DNA of 64,000 nt from Gentiana macrophylla. Its lineage: Eukaryota; Streptophyta; Magnoliopsida; Gentianales; Gentianaceae. The notes beneath the pieces were generated by a model that worked only from the letters and a program-made list of their open reading frames with translations, was not told the DNA's origin and searched no databases. A program made the translations under genes and the position numbers. Below, piece by piece: positions 51,988 to 63,659 of the stretch; the stretch's first letter is position 1; each line of letters begins with the position of its first letter. Location: the NCBI GenBank assembly GCA_026214975.1, contig JAOBSW010001103.1, positions 1 to 64,000 of the forward strand, read 5' to 3'.

Positions 51988-53520
51988 TTAGAAAGTAGTA
52001 AACCCTAGTTAGGGTTTTGGTTTTTATTTTCTAATAGATTAGATACGGGGGTGCCAACGATCCATCTCGGTGTTTAAATTTTCCGCAATTTATTTTTTAT
52101 GTGTTTGATCATAAAATAGATATAAAATCGAATTGCCATGACATGCATCATATCATAAATCCACTCCATGCATACATGTAGAATTTTAATTTTGGTAATT
52201 AAAATAGGCATGTATACAAACTCGTGTAATTAGTTGAAATTTAATTAATACGTGGTAATTAATTAATTTAGTAACTAATTAAAGATCCGAGGACGGGTTA
52301 TGAAATCGTTAGCCTTTTCGTGTGTGTTCTCGGTGAACCGCCTTAAAGTCGAAAACGAGATCACGCTTTTTTCAATTAGTAGTGTCTACGAGATTGAATG
52401 ATGGTAAAAGAACAATAAATCTTGGATAAAAACGGTTCGCCTTTAGGTTGGGTGGTCAATCGAGCCGCTCAAACGACTTAACCCTCCTAGTGTGATGTAT
52501 GCACGGGGGTCCGGCAAGACTAAGCCAAACCGAGAGCGGAGGGGTGATTCCTTCTAATCTCAATAGGGCTCTCTTGACCCGATTTCGTCCGACTGTCACA
52601 TATGTTCCAACGAATAGGACGGGTAGGCTTGCCTACGTTACCGACACCATTCGAATCCTTGATTTGATGTGCTTTTATGTTAACATCAAAAGACGTGGTT
52701 AGTTAACCTACCACCACTTCCAAAATATTGAGTGGGAGCGGGGGCGACACACCAACCCCACGGCCTCTACTATAGATACAAGTAAGTGAGAGAAGGGTGA
52801 CGCTCGAGGCGCTTTGATTTCGCCCCCTAAGGATGGTGTTCGCCTATCAACATTCATGGCTTGGTCTCCGAAAGGATAGGATTTTGGTACTCGTCGGGTC
52901 ACCGACCTATCCTAAGATGGCATACTCGGGGCGTACCTAAGAGATCCGATATAGTAGGTCACACTCATCATGGGTATTTTTGGAAATATCTAGGCTGAAA
53001 AAGGAAGGTAGTCAATGAATAAAGGGATGTTCGATTCTCGTGGGATGTCCGATTCTCACAAGTTATTCATTGATGAGATTGTCTCGATTTAACCGTCATC
53101 TCTTTGACCTACCCTAAGGCGGCACTGAGATGCGAGGTTAAAACCTTGGAATGGTAGAGTAGACTTAATTTTAGTTTACAATTCCTAAAATAAAATATAG
53201 TAGTGTTAAACTTGAAATAATTTATGTCATTTTATTTACAGCATTATCCCTTACTAAATTGCTTAAAAATTCATAATTGACTAGTATTGACTTCGTTAAA
53301 AAGTGGAAAGTAACTAGCACGTTGAACTAGTTAATCGATAATGCAATTATTTTTCGAAAGAGATATTTTCTCTTAAGCCTTTTAAAAACCAGAGTGACAT
53401 ATAGGTATGTCACTAGTGTCATTCGTGTCAAACGGAAGACAAACTTAGTTTGACCAAAGGTGATCTCGGACTTTGAAATTCTTCTAGTGAATTTTGAGTA
53501 TGTAGTAATTACACGAGTAA
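51988..53520 (+). mobile_element. Family C internal region, 5' half, non-coding
   Basis: No recognisable domain. A segment at about 52885-52960 (GTCGGGTCACCGACCTATCC, ATGGCATACTCGGGG) is repeated with changes near 56540-56605 (GAGTCACTGACCTATCC, ACGGCATACTCGGAG), close to the 3' LTR. The second copy also occurs in the truncated element near 36640-36670. This is an internal duplication. Confidence 0.6.
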
Positions 53521-53905
53521 TTTTCTAATTGAAAAATTGGAAAATCATGAAGTGTTACTATTTGGACGATATTTGGAATCGATGAACTAGTGGGAGCTTT
53601 ATGATTTGTTGTTTTTCTAGAACATTAGAAAAGTGTAACTGACTACACACGTAACCGTTCTAATTGAAAAACCGGAAAGTCATGAAATGTTGCTAATTAG
53701 ACGATATTTGGAATCGATGAACTAGTGGGAGTTTCTATGATTTGTTGTTTTTCTGGAAACAATAGAACTATGTACGAAAGATTTTCTAATCGAAAAAATC
53801 GGAAATTCATAAAAATAAAGCATTGCTCGTTAGACGGTATTTGGAACCGATAAACTAGTGGGAGCTTTAATGTTATGATTTGTTATTTTTCTAGTATATT
53901 AGAAA
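53521..53905 (+). repeat. Tandem repeat, about 3 copies of 120-135 bases, inside family C
   Basis: Each copy contains TTCTAATTGAAAAA, a GGAAA..TCAT segment, ACGATATTTGGAATCGAT (or ACGGTATTTGGAACCGAT), AACTAGTGGGAG and ATGATTTGTTGTTTTTCT. Copies begin near 53521, 53657 and 53784. Each carries a GTGGGAG motif resembling the element's own polypurine tract. Confidence 0.8.
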
Positions 53906-56745
53906 ATCCGAGAAGTCCCGACAAGTAACACTCGAAATAGACATCCCACGGTTCAAGAGTAGTGTCTACTCACACGAATCGCTAGTTCAAAATCTGTTTC
54001 CATTTACGGAAAGTCAAGAATGGGAGAGTATGTCTAAGAGTGTTAGTCATCTAAAATCGAGTTGATTTTAAGGCTAAACCGAAAATTAATAAAACGAAAA
54101 TCATAGGATAAGGATAGTGATTTGGATCACCAACCTATGAATCCTTGGCGATTTTCTTGAGCTAAGTTCTTTGGAAGAACAAGGCAGCAGTGCATTTAAC
54201 GATTAAAAGAGTAAACAACGGGCAGTTAATTTTAGCTAGAATAGTGGGAGTGATATGAGGAAATGAATCTCGGATTCAATCCTTGGATATCGCAGAAGAT
54301 TTATTTTTCTGTTTAAGATTCGTTGGAACGAATGGATTTACCTTCTATTCGATAATTTGTTTGTCGTATAGAAAGTGAATATACCATTTGTAAATTTAAT
54401 CCAAGACTCGGACTTTTGTTTGATAAAGTCAAAACCACTTACAACTGCTGAAATATGTATATAAAACACATCTTAAAGAACCATTAAAAGCAATTGGTTT
54501 CTATATTTAGATAAACGCTTCTTCATATTCCATAGTTAGTGCATAGTCCCTAAAAGACAAGACTGAAGACTCGCTCAGGGTGATTCCTTTCTCCCAGTCT
54601 GGTTATATTGTCTCAAAGGTTCAATGACTAAAGTTTCCTTTCAATCGGGAAAGGATAATGGTTATAAAGAAGTAACATAGCTTATTTATGACGACCTTCG
54701 GGGTCTGATGAAAGATACAAGCTAGTAGGAGCTTCCGAGTAGTGACTTCTTGTCTGATAACTATTCAAACACTCCGGTAAGTTTATCCAAAATATTTTGA
54801 GGTTTCTCTGTTTTCAATGGAGATAGAGTATTCTATACTGAAATGGGCCATCACATAGTCCTAGGGATCGATGCTCGGCCCGCCTCATAGTGAAATGTTT
54901 TCACTAAGTGAGAAACCGTTAAATTGCCTTATATAGTTTTTTTAGACGTGCTACAATACACGCTTAACTCAATAAAGATATTGAAGTGAAATAACGGTTT
55001 ACATTGAAATGTAAGACCGAGAAGTCTACCTAGAATATGCTTTGGAATTTACGGATAAGGTGTGGATTCGGTTCACCCCACTACGTAAATACAAGCATTT
55101 AGCACACGGTGCTGTGAAGGTAGGTCGGAAATTTCGCGAACACGTTCGGTCGCTGACCAATCGTTTCTATATCTTGTAGCATTGAGAAAAAGGTTTGTTA
55201 TAAGATTCATGAAATCGGGAAGGGACAGTTATATCATTGCGTCCTTTACGATAGAGTCTATGAACAAGAAACCTTAAACCTTGCGAAGACGTTTACTCAA
55301 GGTAGTTACTAATCGATTAAAATCGAGACCACATCCAACATCGGTTGTTGGTGATAACACTAAATACTACTAAACTAGATCGTAATTTCGATCCACCCGA
55401 ATGTAGTGGGAGTATGGTTTATCCATTACCCATTACGGGTTCGGGCGGACTTTGTAGTCCGAGGATCGATTGATGACCTATGGCTCTTTTGTGAGCGTGA
55501 TAGATTCTCGATAATAGAGGTTGGTTTTAATAGCCATAACCCCCGTGAATGGAGTTCGGTACTCCAATTGTTCATACTCTTGTAGAACCACCCGAGCGCC
55601 TTAGGCCCAAAGTGGGAGTAATTGGATCTACATGGAAAAGAGTAGAATGAGTTCGGTATTGCATGATTTCGTTCAAAAGCGTAAAATAGGTGTGATTCCC
55701 GAGACTTTCTTGCCAAACAAACGGAGTCCTGGATTCATTCAAAACAGAATGGTATTGACTTATGAACTCATGACAGGATGACTCGCCAAGGCTTATGTCC
55801 TTTGTGGATAAAAAGCAAACCTCTCGGTCATTGGAAGTCATATATTTCTACAATATGTGGATTTGACCGAATATTGATAAGTCTTTTGTAGACTGGATAT
55901 CAATTTTAGTACAATGAGTGAATATATATATTAGTGTTTGTGAAGGATAACACTGCACCAGTTGGAATCAACATGGGTGTGTTATCTGAAGTCAGAATCT
56001 GACAATGCCACAATTCTCTGCAATAGAGATTTGGACAACATTCTTAAGAGTTTGACTCGGTCGAATTCATTAGAATCGATCCTTTGGTTTCCCATCCATC
56101 TTATTGGTTAAGATGATGCATCTGTGTATGCAACATTCAACGAGGAAGTTCTACCCTATGCCTCAGGAATGACTCTCTAAATCTTCGGATCAAGAGAAAT
56201 GGGATAGATTCTCTTTCTAGTAAGAGATGGTCAGGTTATTGAACGTCAACTTTGATCGAATCTTAGATTCGGCGGTTAACAAAGCAAGTTTAGTATGTCC
56301 TTTAGTGTCTTGAAGAGAACGAGGAACAATATGCGGACATATTCATGTGTGAACTTGGATATGTGTGATACACTGATTTTGACTTTAAGTCAGATTGAGG
56401 ATGATCGTTAAATCGATCTCGGGCTCAGTGTTTACTCAGTACCACATGATTTGATGGACCGGTAACGTTTCGATTCTACGGATCGTCTCGAGCCGATTAA
56501 CCGACTAATCATTAAGACCCATGACATTTAGATGTAGGTACTCGCCGAGTCACTGACCTATCCTACGACGGCATACTCGGAGTGTACTTTGGAATCTGAA
56601 ATGGTTATGATATGCTTAATGGGTACTAGAATACGGGATGAGTCTCCATTGCTTTAGAGCAAGTGGGAGATGTAGTTTGTTGTAGTTTAAATAATAGGGT
56701 GTGCTCTAAAACAATTAATCACATGCTTTCGTGCAAGTGGGAGAT
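53906..56745 (+). mobile_element. Family C internal region, 3' half, non-coding
   Basis: From 54081 on it matches the truncated reverse copy at 36468-39455, so this part is present twice in the window. No protein domain is recognised; frames of up to 96 codons on the minus strand are not conserved as ORFs in the other copy. Further GTGGGAG motifs occur at about 54243, 55407 and 55612. It ends in the polypurine tract at 56735-56744 (AAGTGGGAGA). Confidence 0.75.
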
Positions 56746-58618
56746 TGTTAGGTGTGATGCCCGAAAGACAATTTTTATAATTGTTTTATTTAATAAATGA
56801 ATTGACGTTATTATTCATATTTATTATTCTCATAATCACCGATGTGACAATAGTATTTACACTACATAAAACCCTAAGTATATCGTTTATGTAATCACTT
56901 AACTCAGTGTATGGTATATACACGGGAGGATTGAGTTAGTGAAGATGTACTTAAAATACAATTAGCCCGTAGTGAAGTTAATCGAGAGTATCGGGTCTCT
57001 CCTTAACGTGCTATTAATGCGCCTGAACACGGTTGGTGTGATTGTCTTATCCGGACTTTCGGTTAAGAGAACCTAATGGGGCATTTATATATGATAGATA
57101 TATCGTATAGAAATTTGGACCGATTTGATTAGAGTTCACGATATAATTCCGTAATCGAGAAGTCTTATCAAATCAATGGATGATCATATTTATGGATATA
57201 TCTTAACTCGAGGTGATCACGATCAACCGCTTGAATCGATATGAAGTTTGACTTGACGGTTAAGGATTACACCGAGAGTCGTGGTCCGAATTACCCCATC
57301 TTGGCATTGTCTAATGGATTGAGTGAGTAGTCTGTGTTATCACAGATACGGAATCCATTCCTTCCATTTATGGAAGTAGATAGACAGTTCCCTTATTTGT
57401 CAATCCTAGAAACTGATCGATCCATGGAGTTCATATCACACTGATTGATCACCAGTGAGTTGTATGAATTAATTGATCACTAGGGGGTTGATGGTAAATA
57501 AGGATAAGAGGTTCTAAAAAGGGTTAACGGTAACTTCCCGATTTAGAATGAACAGTCTATGGAGGATTAATCCATATGTAATGATTATATCAATGGACGC
57601 TTATTATTATTCTCGTGAGGAGATAAATATAATCTCATAATCGGAGGAGTGCAGTCACGGGATTATGGTGGCATATTCCTGTGATTGATTTATCGAATAT
57701 AATTATTCTATAATTATTTATTTGATTTATCGGAGCCGCTGATTATTAGTCCATGGTCCCCGACGTGCCTCCTAATATAGCATAGCTATTCTCGGACGTC
57801 GAATCCTAATAATATTAATTTAGTTCTTGTTGGACTTTATTAAAACGATATGTGAATTAATTGTTTAGTGGACTATTAAATTAGTTGGGCTAAATAATTA
57901 AATACACGGAAAAGACATTTTTCGTGGACTTGGCCCAAATTAGTGTGTTGACAATTTTGACCCAATTGGTCAAATATTGGAAAAAGCGTGTGAACCTTTC
58001 TTAATAAAAAGGTGGCGCCTTTTTTTTTGACAAATAATTAGGAAGAAATTGGTTTTTCTTGGATAATTATTTAATGTGTGATTTATCTTTTATTTGTTAA
58101 ATGATAATTCATGAAATATTAGATAATAATATGATTTATCCTAATTTGTTTGGGATAATTATTTTATTTATCTTTTATTTGGAAAAAGGATTAATGTAAT
58201 AATTATCTCTTAATTATTTAATCTTTGGAGGACAAGGGTTACTCTCCTATATAAAGAGAGTTCTCCCAAGCCTTAACACACACATAAATTTCGACTTCAC
58301 CTCTTAGAGAGGAGAAGGAAAATTTCGGCCAAGGGGAGTCAAGGGGAAAATCTTGGAGATTTTTCCGGGTAGCATATCGGAAGGGTTCGAGTCGAGAATT
58401 TCCTTCCACCGGGAGTTGCTTGGATCACACGTACGGAAGATCGTGGTGCTCTTCACGCTTTCCTTCGTTCATCCTATTGCGGTTCTTCAACTTGGATTTT
58501 GAGATCCAAGAGGTATGTTCTACAACCCCCTTGTAGATATAGATCTAGTTATTTTATTACGTGTAGTTTATAGATCTAGATCCATAAATCGTTTCCGCTG
58601 CGGATGGTATTACTAACA
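56746..58618 (+). repeat. 3' LTR of the complete family C element
   Basis: 1873 bases, same ends as the 5' LTR, starting directly after AAGTGGGAGAT. TATA box candidate at 58248-58257. It ends at ACTAACA, followed by the second ATAAC. Confidence 0.95.
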
Positions 58619-60553
58619 ATAACTTCGTAAGTCTTTGGACCCTACGTACGGAGGAAAACCACCCCGTAATTCTGAGACCCGACATACGGAGGGACTGCAC
58701 CGAGCGTGTACACTATCGGGTTTTCCCCTGTGGATATTGGTGTGATCCGCCAATATGTTGCACAAAGATACTTTATGGTGAGTAGCACAATGCGTAGTGC
58801 CCTTGAATGTTGATGTAACAAAGATTTGCTACGCTATAAACCAATAATCACGACATGTTAATGAGCCTGAAGTGAACCCTAAAGTTTGAGTCGGTCTCAC
58901 AAAGATAACTTAATAAATTATGAACTTTTCGTTGTAAGATTTAATTATATTTTAGCTTCTTACTCTTGCTAAGTATTTTGTACTTACCTCAATTGCATGT
59001 TTTGTTCTATGTTTTTGGGGTGAGAAGACGAACAGGTCGAGCTTGTGATGGATGATGACTTTGGGGACGATGTTTGAGTCCAAGTTTCACTTGATGTTTT
59101 CTGTTTCATTTATTATAAGATGTATCAAACTATGTTGTTATTTCAATATCTAGACAAGCATTGTACTTTATTCATGGCTTTGTAAGATTTGTTGTTTCAC
59201 TTTCATTTTGGGCATCGTATGTTGTAAGCTACCGTTTTTTTGTTGTTCATATATGGGCCCACTGGACCGGGTTGTTCATAACAGGGCTTGGCCCATTATC
59301 AATGTTAGCATTCCTCAATGTTTGTGTATGTGCTAGGCCATGTCCGTGTCTTGTGGACTTGGAAAGAGAGTAGTAGAGGTGAGGGAGCTTACTAGAAAAT
59401 ACTTAGGTGGCTAGTTAACAATTAATAACAAACGTACGTGTGTAGTTAAAAGACTAAACATCGTAACATTCTTGGTAAGGCACAAGTCTATATCACGATG
59501 TGTGGGCGTTTAGATAAAGTGGATAACTTCGTAGAAGTCTTTGGACCATACACACGGAGGAACACCACCCCGTAAGTTTGAGACCCTACGTACGGAGGGA
59601 CTGCACCGAGCGTGTACACTATCGGGTTTTCCCCCGTGGATATTGGTGTGATCTGCCAATATGTTGCACACAGATACTTTATGGTGAGTAGCCCCATGCG
59701 TAGTGCCCTTGAATGATGATGTAACAAAGATAAGCTATGCAATAAACCAATAATCACGACATGTTGATGAGCCTGAAGTGAACCTTAAAGTTTGAGTCGG
59801 TCTCACAAAGATAAATTAATAAATTATGAACCTTTTATTGTAAGATTTAATTATATTTTTGCTTCTTACTGTTGCTAAGTACTTTGTACTTACCTCAATT
59901 GCATGTTTTGTTGTATGTTTTTGGGGTGAGAAGACGAACAGGTTGAGCAGGTGATGGATGATGACTTTGGGGACGATGTTTGAGTCCAAGTTTCACTTGA
60001 TGTTTTCTATTTCATTTATTATAAGATGTATCAAACTATGTTTTTATTTCAATATCTAGACAAGCGTTGTACTTTCTTTAAGGCTTTGTAAGATTTGTTG
60101 TTTTACTTTCGTTTTGGGCATCGTATGTTGTAAGCTACCTTGTTGTTGTTGATGAAATATGGGCCCACTGGGCCGGGTCGTTTCAGAATTCAGGCCAGCC
60201 CATAATAAATGTTAGCATTCCTCAATGTTTGTGTATGTTCTAGGCCTTGTACATATCTTGTGGTCTAGAAAGAGAGTAGAGGTGAGGGAGCTTACTTGAA
60301 AATACTTATGTGGCTAGTTAACAATTAATAACAAACGTACGTGTGTAGTTAAAAGACTAAACATCGTATCATTCTTGGTAAGGGACAAGTCTATATCGCG
60401 ATGTGTGGGCGTTTAGATAATGTGGATAACTTCGTATGTTTCTTTGGACGCTACGTACGGAGGAACACCACCCTGTAAGTCTGAGACCCTACGTATGGAG
60501 GGACTGCACCGAGCGTGTACACTATCGGGTTTTCCCCCGTGGATATTGGTGTG
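58619..60553. repeat. Satellite array, last block (about 2 units)
   Basis: It starts with the target duplication ATAAC, continuing the unit interrupted at 49297. Marks fall at 59483 and 60386. It ends at GGATATTGGTGTG (about 60553), where the next LTR begins inside a unit, so the original array may extend beyond this element. Confidence 0.95.
60120..60230. promoter_or_regulatory. Example of the promoter-like block present in each satellite unit
   Basis: Within each unit, TGGGCCC and GGCCGGG or TGGGCC/GGCCCA motifs cluster within about 60 bases and are normally followed at once by ATTATAAAT (clear examples at 33252-33306, 40130-40185, 42848-42900 and 46035-46090; the copy here has CATAATAAAT). 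TGGGCC/GGCCCA is the plant site II element bound by TCP factors, and TATAAAT is a TATA-like box. This is motif evidence only. Confidence 0.4.
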
Positions 60554-60967
60554 TGATGAGAATAAATTATATGATACATTTTATGACATTTTATCACCAT
60601 TGCTCATACATTTTGAGCATTATTATATCAATTCAAGTCATAATTACTAAGTTTTGTCCAAATGTATAACTAGTAATTATTATGTAAAATATCGTGTTTT
60701 TATAAGTTTTGTACCAGTTTATATATATTAGTAAAAATAAATATCCACAGTATTAAATACTGTACTTTTTAACTTTTATTGTCAGATTTACTCGCGGTTC
60801 GTTTCTTTGTGTTCAGGTAAGAAAGTTGTGATTTACTGCGGAGACAGAACTGGAGACTGAATGACGAGACGAGAGTTTTGCCTGACTGAAGAAAGCCTCA
60901 TTCGAATCGGCCAAAAACTTGGTGCCCAAGGCCATCAAAAATACTTGAACCCCAAGTGTTTCCTTGC

Positions 60968-60976
60968 CTATAAATA
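60968..60976 (+). promoter_or_regulatory. TATA box candidate in the Athila/Tat-type LTR
   Basis: CTATAAATA followed by CCCCCCCTTG is a strong plant TATA match, about 415 bases into the LTR. Transcription would start near 61000. Confidence 0.6.
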
Positions 60977-61081
60977 CCCCCCCTTGCTACCATATTTCAC
61001 TTGCCCCTTTCTTGGCCACTCTTCTTGGCCATTCTCCCTTTCCTCTCCTCTTCTTCTCCATGTCTTCTTGATTTGTATGCA

Positions 61082-61085
<4 letters not shown>

Positions 61086-61139
<54 letters not shown>
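61086..61139. repeat. (AT)n microsatellite
   Basis: An uninterrupted AT dinucleotide run of about 26 repeats in the LTR. Shorter runs lie at 61227-61246, and a second long run at 61411-61457. Confidence 0.97.
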
Positions 61140-61141
<2 letters not shown>

Positions 61142-61405
61142 TATGTATAACATATATGCATGTATATACAAGCTTCAACCTTCTTCTCTCTTTTTATTTT
61201 GGGCCCATATATAAATATATGTCTATATATATATATATATATATATGTTATCTTATATAGGCATTAAGCCATAAATAAAAGTAGTACTGTTGTAATGCTC
61301 GAAATGGATTACCGAGGAAGTTGTATTGAAGAAGTTGCTATTTTCAGAGGATACGACTTAGATTTGCAATAAACGGGTAATTTTATCAAGTATTTTGTTT
61401 GTTGT

Positions 61406-61410
<5 letters not shown>

Positions 61411-61457
<47 letters not shown>
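61411..61457. repeat. (AT)n microsatellite
   Basis: About 23 uninterrupted AT repeats in the U5 side of the LTR. Confidence 0.97.
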
Positions 61458-61459
<2 letters not shown>

Positions 61460-62039
61460 TATAACTATGTTAGGCTAAAAACTATATCTAGCCAAGATAT
61501 GAATCTGAATTAGTTGATCTTTTTAGAGAAATGGATGATGACTATGTTAGAAAATGATTAAAATCGATTATAATGAATCTCTTTCTATTTGAACTTAATG
61601 GCATGTTCGTATTGACGTAATTAATCAATATAAACGGAAGCATAACCTAATGATGAACTGACCAGAGATGTTAGGATACGAGATCACGGATAGAAAGACC
61701 GGAGGGTAAAAATGGTCGTCTGACAAACGGAATCCTATTTCCTACCCGGGGGCAGATTATTTGGACTCAAGATCTTATCACGTTGAAATCACCTGTTTAA
61801 TTGAGCAATTTTAAATATTGGCCGTATGACAAAACGGAGTAACCGAATTTGAGATGACATTGGACAGAGGACTAGACATATGACAATTTCAAACGCTCGT
61901 GTGAGGAGGAATTGTTGAGCTTAGGAGTACACCGTTTCATTTATAATCAATTGGACCTTGAAAAAAGGAAGATCTGTCTCATTCAATTTCACTAAAAAGA
62001 GATCATAATTCAGTAACATATTCTTGGCTAGTCTTTATA

Positions 62040-62115
62040 AAAATATATATATTATTATATATTATCTATCTATATCTATATCTATATATAATTATATATA
62101 TATATATATGTATAT
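62040..62115. repeat. Compound AT/ATCT microsatellite
   Basis: Mixed ATAT, ATCTATCTATATCTAT and TATATATAT runs in the LTR. Confidence 0.9.
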
Positions 62116-62381
62116 GTATTTATATATATTAATTATATATCTAAATATTATATTACTCGTTTTACTAACAATCTAACTAATCTAACGATCTAACTGGTTA
62201 AAAGGTAAAAACTGCGACTTAGATCGAGTTAATAACAGCTTCTTGGTGTTTAACCACACTTTGAATTACCAAGTGTTTCCCTGAGAATATGATACTCTGA
62301 CTCACCATACTAGCACTACAATTTGACCCGGTACACTGCCGGTAAGGATCGTAACACCCTAGAAAAGGTCCGTCAGCGTTC

Positions 62382-62399
62382 TGGCGCCGTTGCCGGGGA
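62382..62399 (+). other. Primer binding site (tRNA-Asp)
   Basis: TGGCGCCGTTGCCGGGGA is an 18-base exact complement of the 3' end of plant tRNA-Asp including CCA. This primer is typical of Athila and related Ty3/gypsy elements. Confidence 0.93.
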
Positions 62400-62575
62400 A
62401 AACGACGCTAATTCATTGTGTCTATGGTTACTACTTGTATTAGCTCAAAATTCTCGATGATAAGTCAACACTCTTCTTATCACATTTCTTTTTTATTTTT
62501 CGTTGGTACCTACCCTTTTGGTAAGTTACCAATTTTTACTTCTATCTTTTTCCTGTTATTTTCTATTTTCGATAG

Positions 62576-63609
62576 TTGATGACTAGAGGTGGTAAGGCCC
62601 CACTCACTCCTTATAGGCCTGATATAAACACGTACGAAAGGCAGTTAATAGCAGAGAGTAAACGAGGTCATATCCGTCAGGGAAATCCTGACCAAGGATC
62701 ATCTTCAAATCGAAATACGGAAATGGCTGAAGTCAATGATGAAACACCGGAACAAGGGCTAGATCATGCCCAAGGGAATCTTAATAATCAGAATCAGAAT
62801 AATAGAAATGATCAGAATCAGAACCAGATTAATCGTAATAATCCTAACCTACCAAACCCGAGACCTATCTGTGATCAGACCGTAAGAAGAAACCAGACTA
62901 ATAATCCAATTCGTTTACCAAATGAAGGAGCAAATAATTTTGAAATAAAATCTCATCTTTTTGGTTTAATTGACACAAGAGCCCAATTTCTATGAGAAGA
63001 TGATGAGGATCCACATCATCATCTCTATCTTTTCGAAGAATTGTGTAATACAGCCAAAAGTCAAGGTGCTCATCGTGAATTAACGAGGATGTCTATGTAT
63101 CCTTTTTCTTTAAAAGGAAGAGCACGAGATTGGTTTATGCCACTTCCACATCATTCATTGACTAGTTGGGAGGATATTCAAACCGAGTTTTTAAAGCAAT
63201 ATTTTACTCCTAGTAGAAATTTGGAATTAAAAGTCGAAATGGCTAATTTTAAACAAGGATCTGAAGAAACGTTTGGGAATGCTTGAGAAAGATTTAAAAA
63301 GCTATTACGAGCTTGTCCCGATCATGGTTATTCCTTAGATATGCAAATTCAACTTTTCTCGTCAGTAAATTAAGAAAAGATTCACGTGCAGATGTAGATC
63401 ATGCATGTCGTGGTTCGTTAATGATGAGTGGAGCTCAAATAGTTTACGATGCTATTGAAAAGATCTCCAAAAATAATAGAATGTGGGAAACCGGTTCTAG
63501 CACCAGAAAAGTAGCATCTGCAGGACAATGTACATCGAATACGGAAGTCCTAACACACTTGGAGAATTTGAGTAGGAAATTTGACGGCTTATTAGCCAAG
63601 AAAATGTAA
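62576..63609 (+). pseudogene. gag of the Athila/Tat-type element, interrupted
   Basis: The frame opens at ATG 62576. The N-terminal part is polar, with an Asn/Gln-rich stretch (about 62780-62900). The retrotransposon gag domain follows: SMYPFSLKGRARDWFMPLP, SLTSWEDIQTEFLKQYF, then ERFKKLLRACPDHG. gag forms the virus-like particle that packages the element's RNA. Two in-frame TGA codons (62993-62995 and 63284-63286) break the frame; the surrounding protein continues unchanged in the same frame, and either stop could come from a C-to-T change in CGA or a G-to-A change in TGG. A frameshift near 63360 moves the rest (SADVDHACRGSLMMSGAQ-like part, 63313-63609) to another frame, ending in TAA. Confidence 0.85.
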
Positions 63610-63659
63610 ACTCGTAAAATATAACGAATGAATACTCGAATCATGATAATGTGTCATTA

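Larger units (their letters stand above)
49298..58618 (+). mobile_element. Complete family C LTR retrotransposon, non-autonomous, 9.3 kb
   Basis: It has 5' LTR 49298-51165, internal region 51166-56745 and 3' LTR 56746-58618, flanked by a perfect 5-base target duplication. The primer site resembles the Met-initiator tRNA complement, and the polypurine tract CAAGTGGGAGA precedes the 3' LTR; both are typical of Ty1/copia elements. In 5.6 kb of internal DNA I find no gag, protease, integrase, RT or RNase H motif in any frame, so it is a large retrotransposon derivative that must be moved by another element's proteins. The two LTRs are almost identical, so insertion is recent. Assignment to Ty1/copia is an inference from the primer site and polypurine tract only. 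Confidence 0.93.
60554..62375 (+). repeat. 5' LTR of the Athila/Tat-type element
   Basis: It starts near TGATGAGAATAAATTATATG (first base uncertain by about 2) and ends at GGTCCGTCA, seven bases before the primer site. It has a TATA box candidate at 60968-60976 and an AATAAA near 61274. It contains long (AT)n microsatellites that may differ between this LTR and its partner. Confidence 0.75.

Noticed and set aside
55426..55841. Overlapping minus frames of 96 and 89 codons in family C
   Set aside because: They lie on the strand opposite to the element, and the matching region of the truncated copy does not keep them open.
8008..60553. CRISPR-like or telomeric repeat
   Set aside because: Units are 0.9 kb of continuous similarity without short repeat/spacer structure, and no telomere motif array is present.
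60861..61214. A 117-codon + frame over the LTR of the last element
   Set aside because: It spans the TATA box and a long (AT)n run translated as Ile-Tyr repeats; it is not coding.
62382..62399. tRNA-Asp gene fragment
   Set aside because: Only the 18 bases complementary to the tRNA 3' end are present, directly after an LTR; it is a primer binding site.
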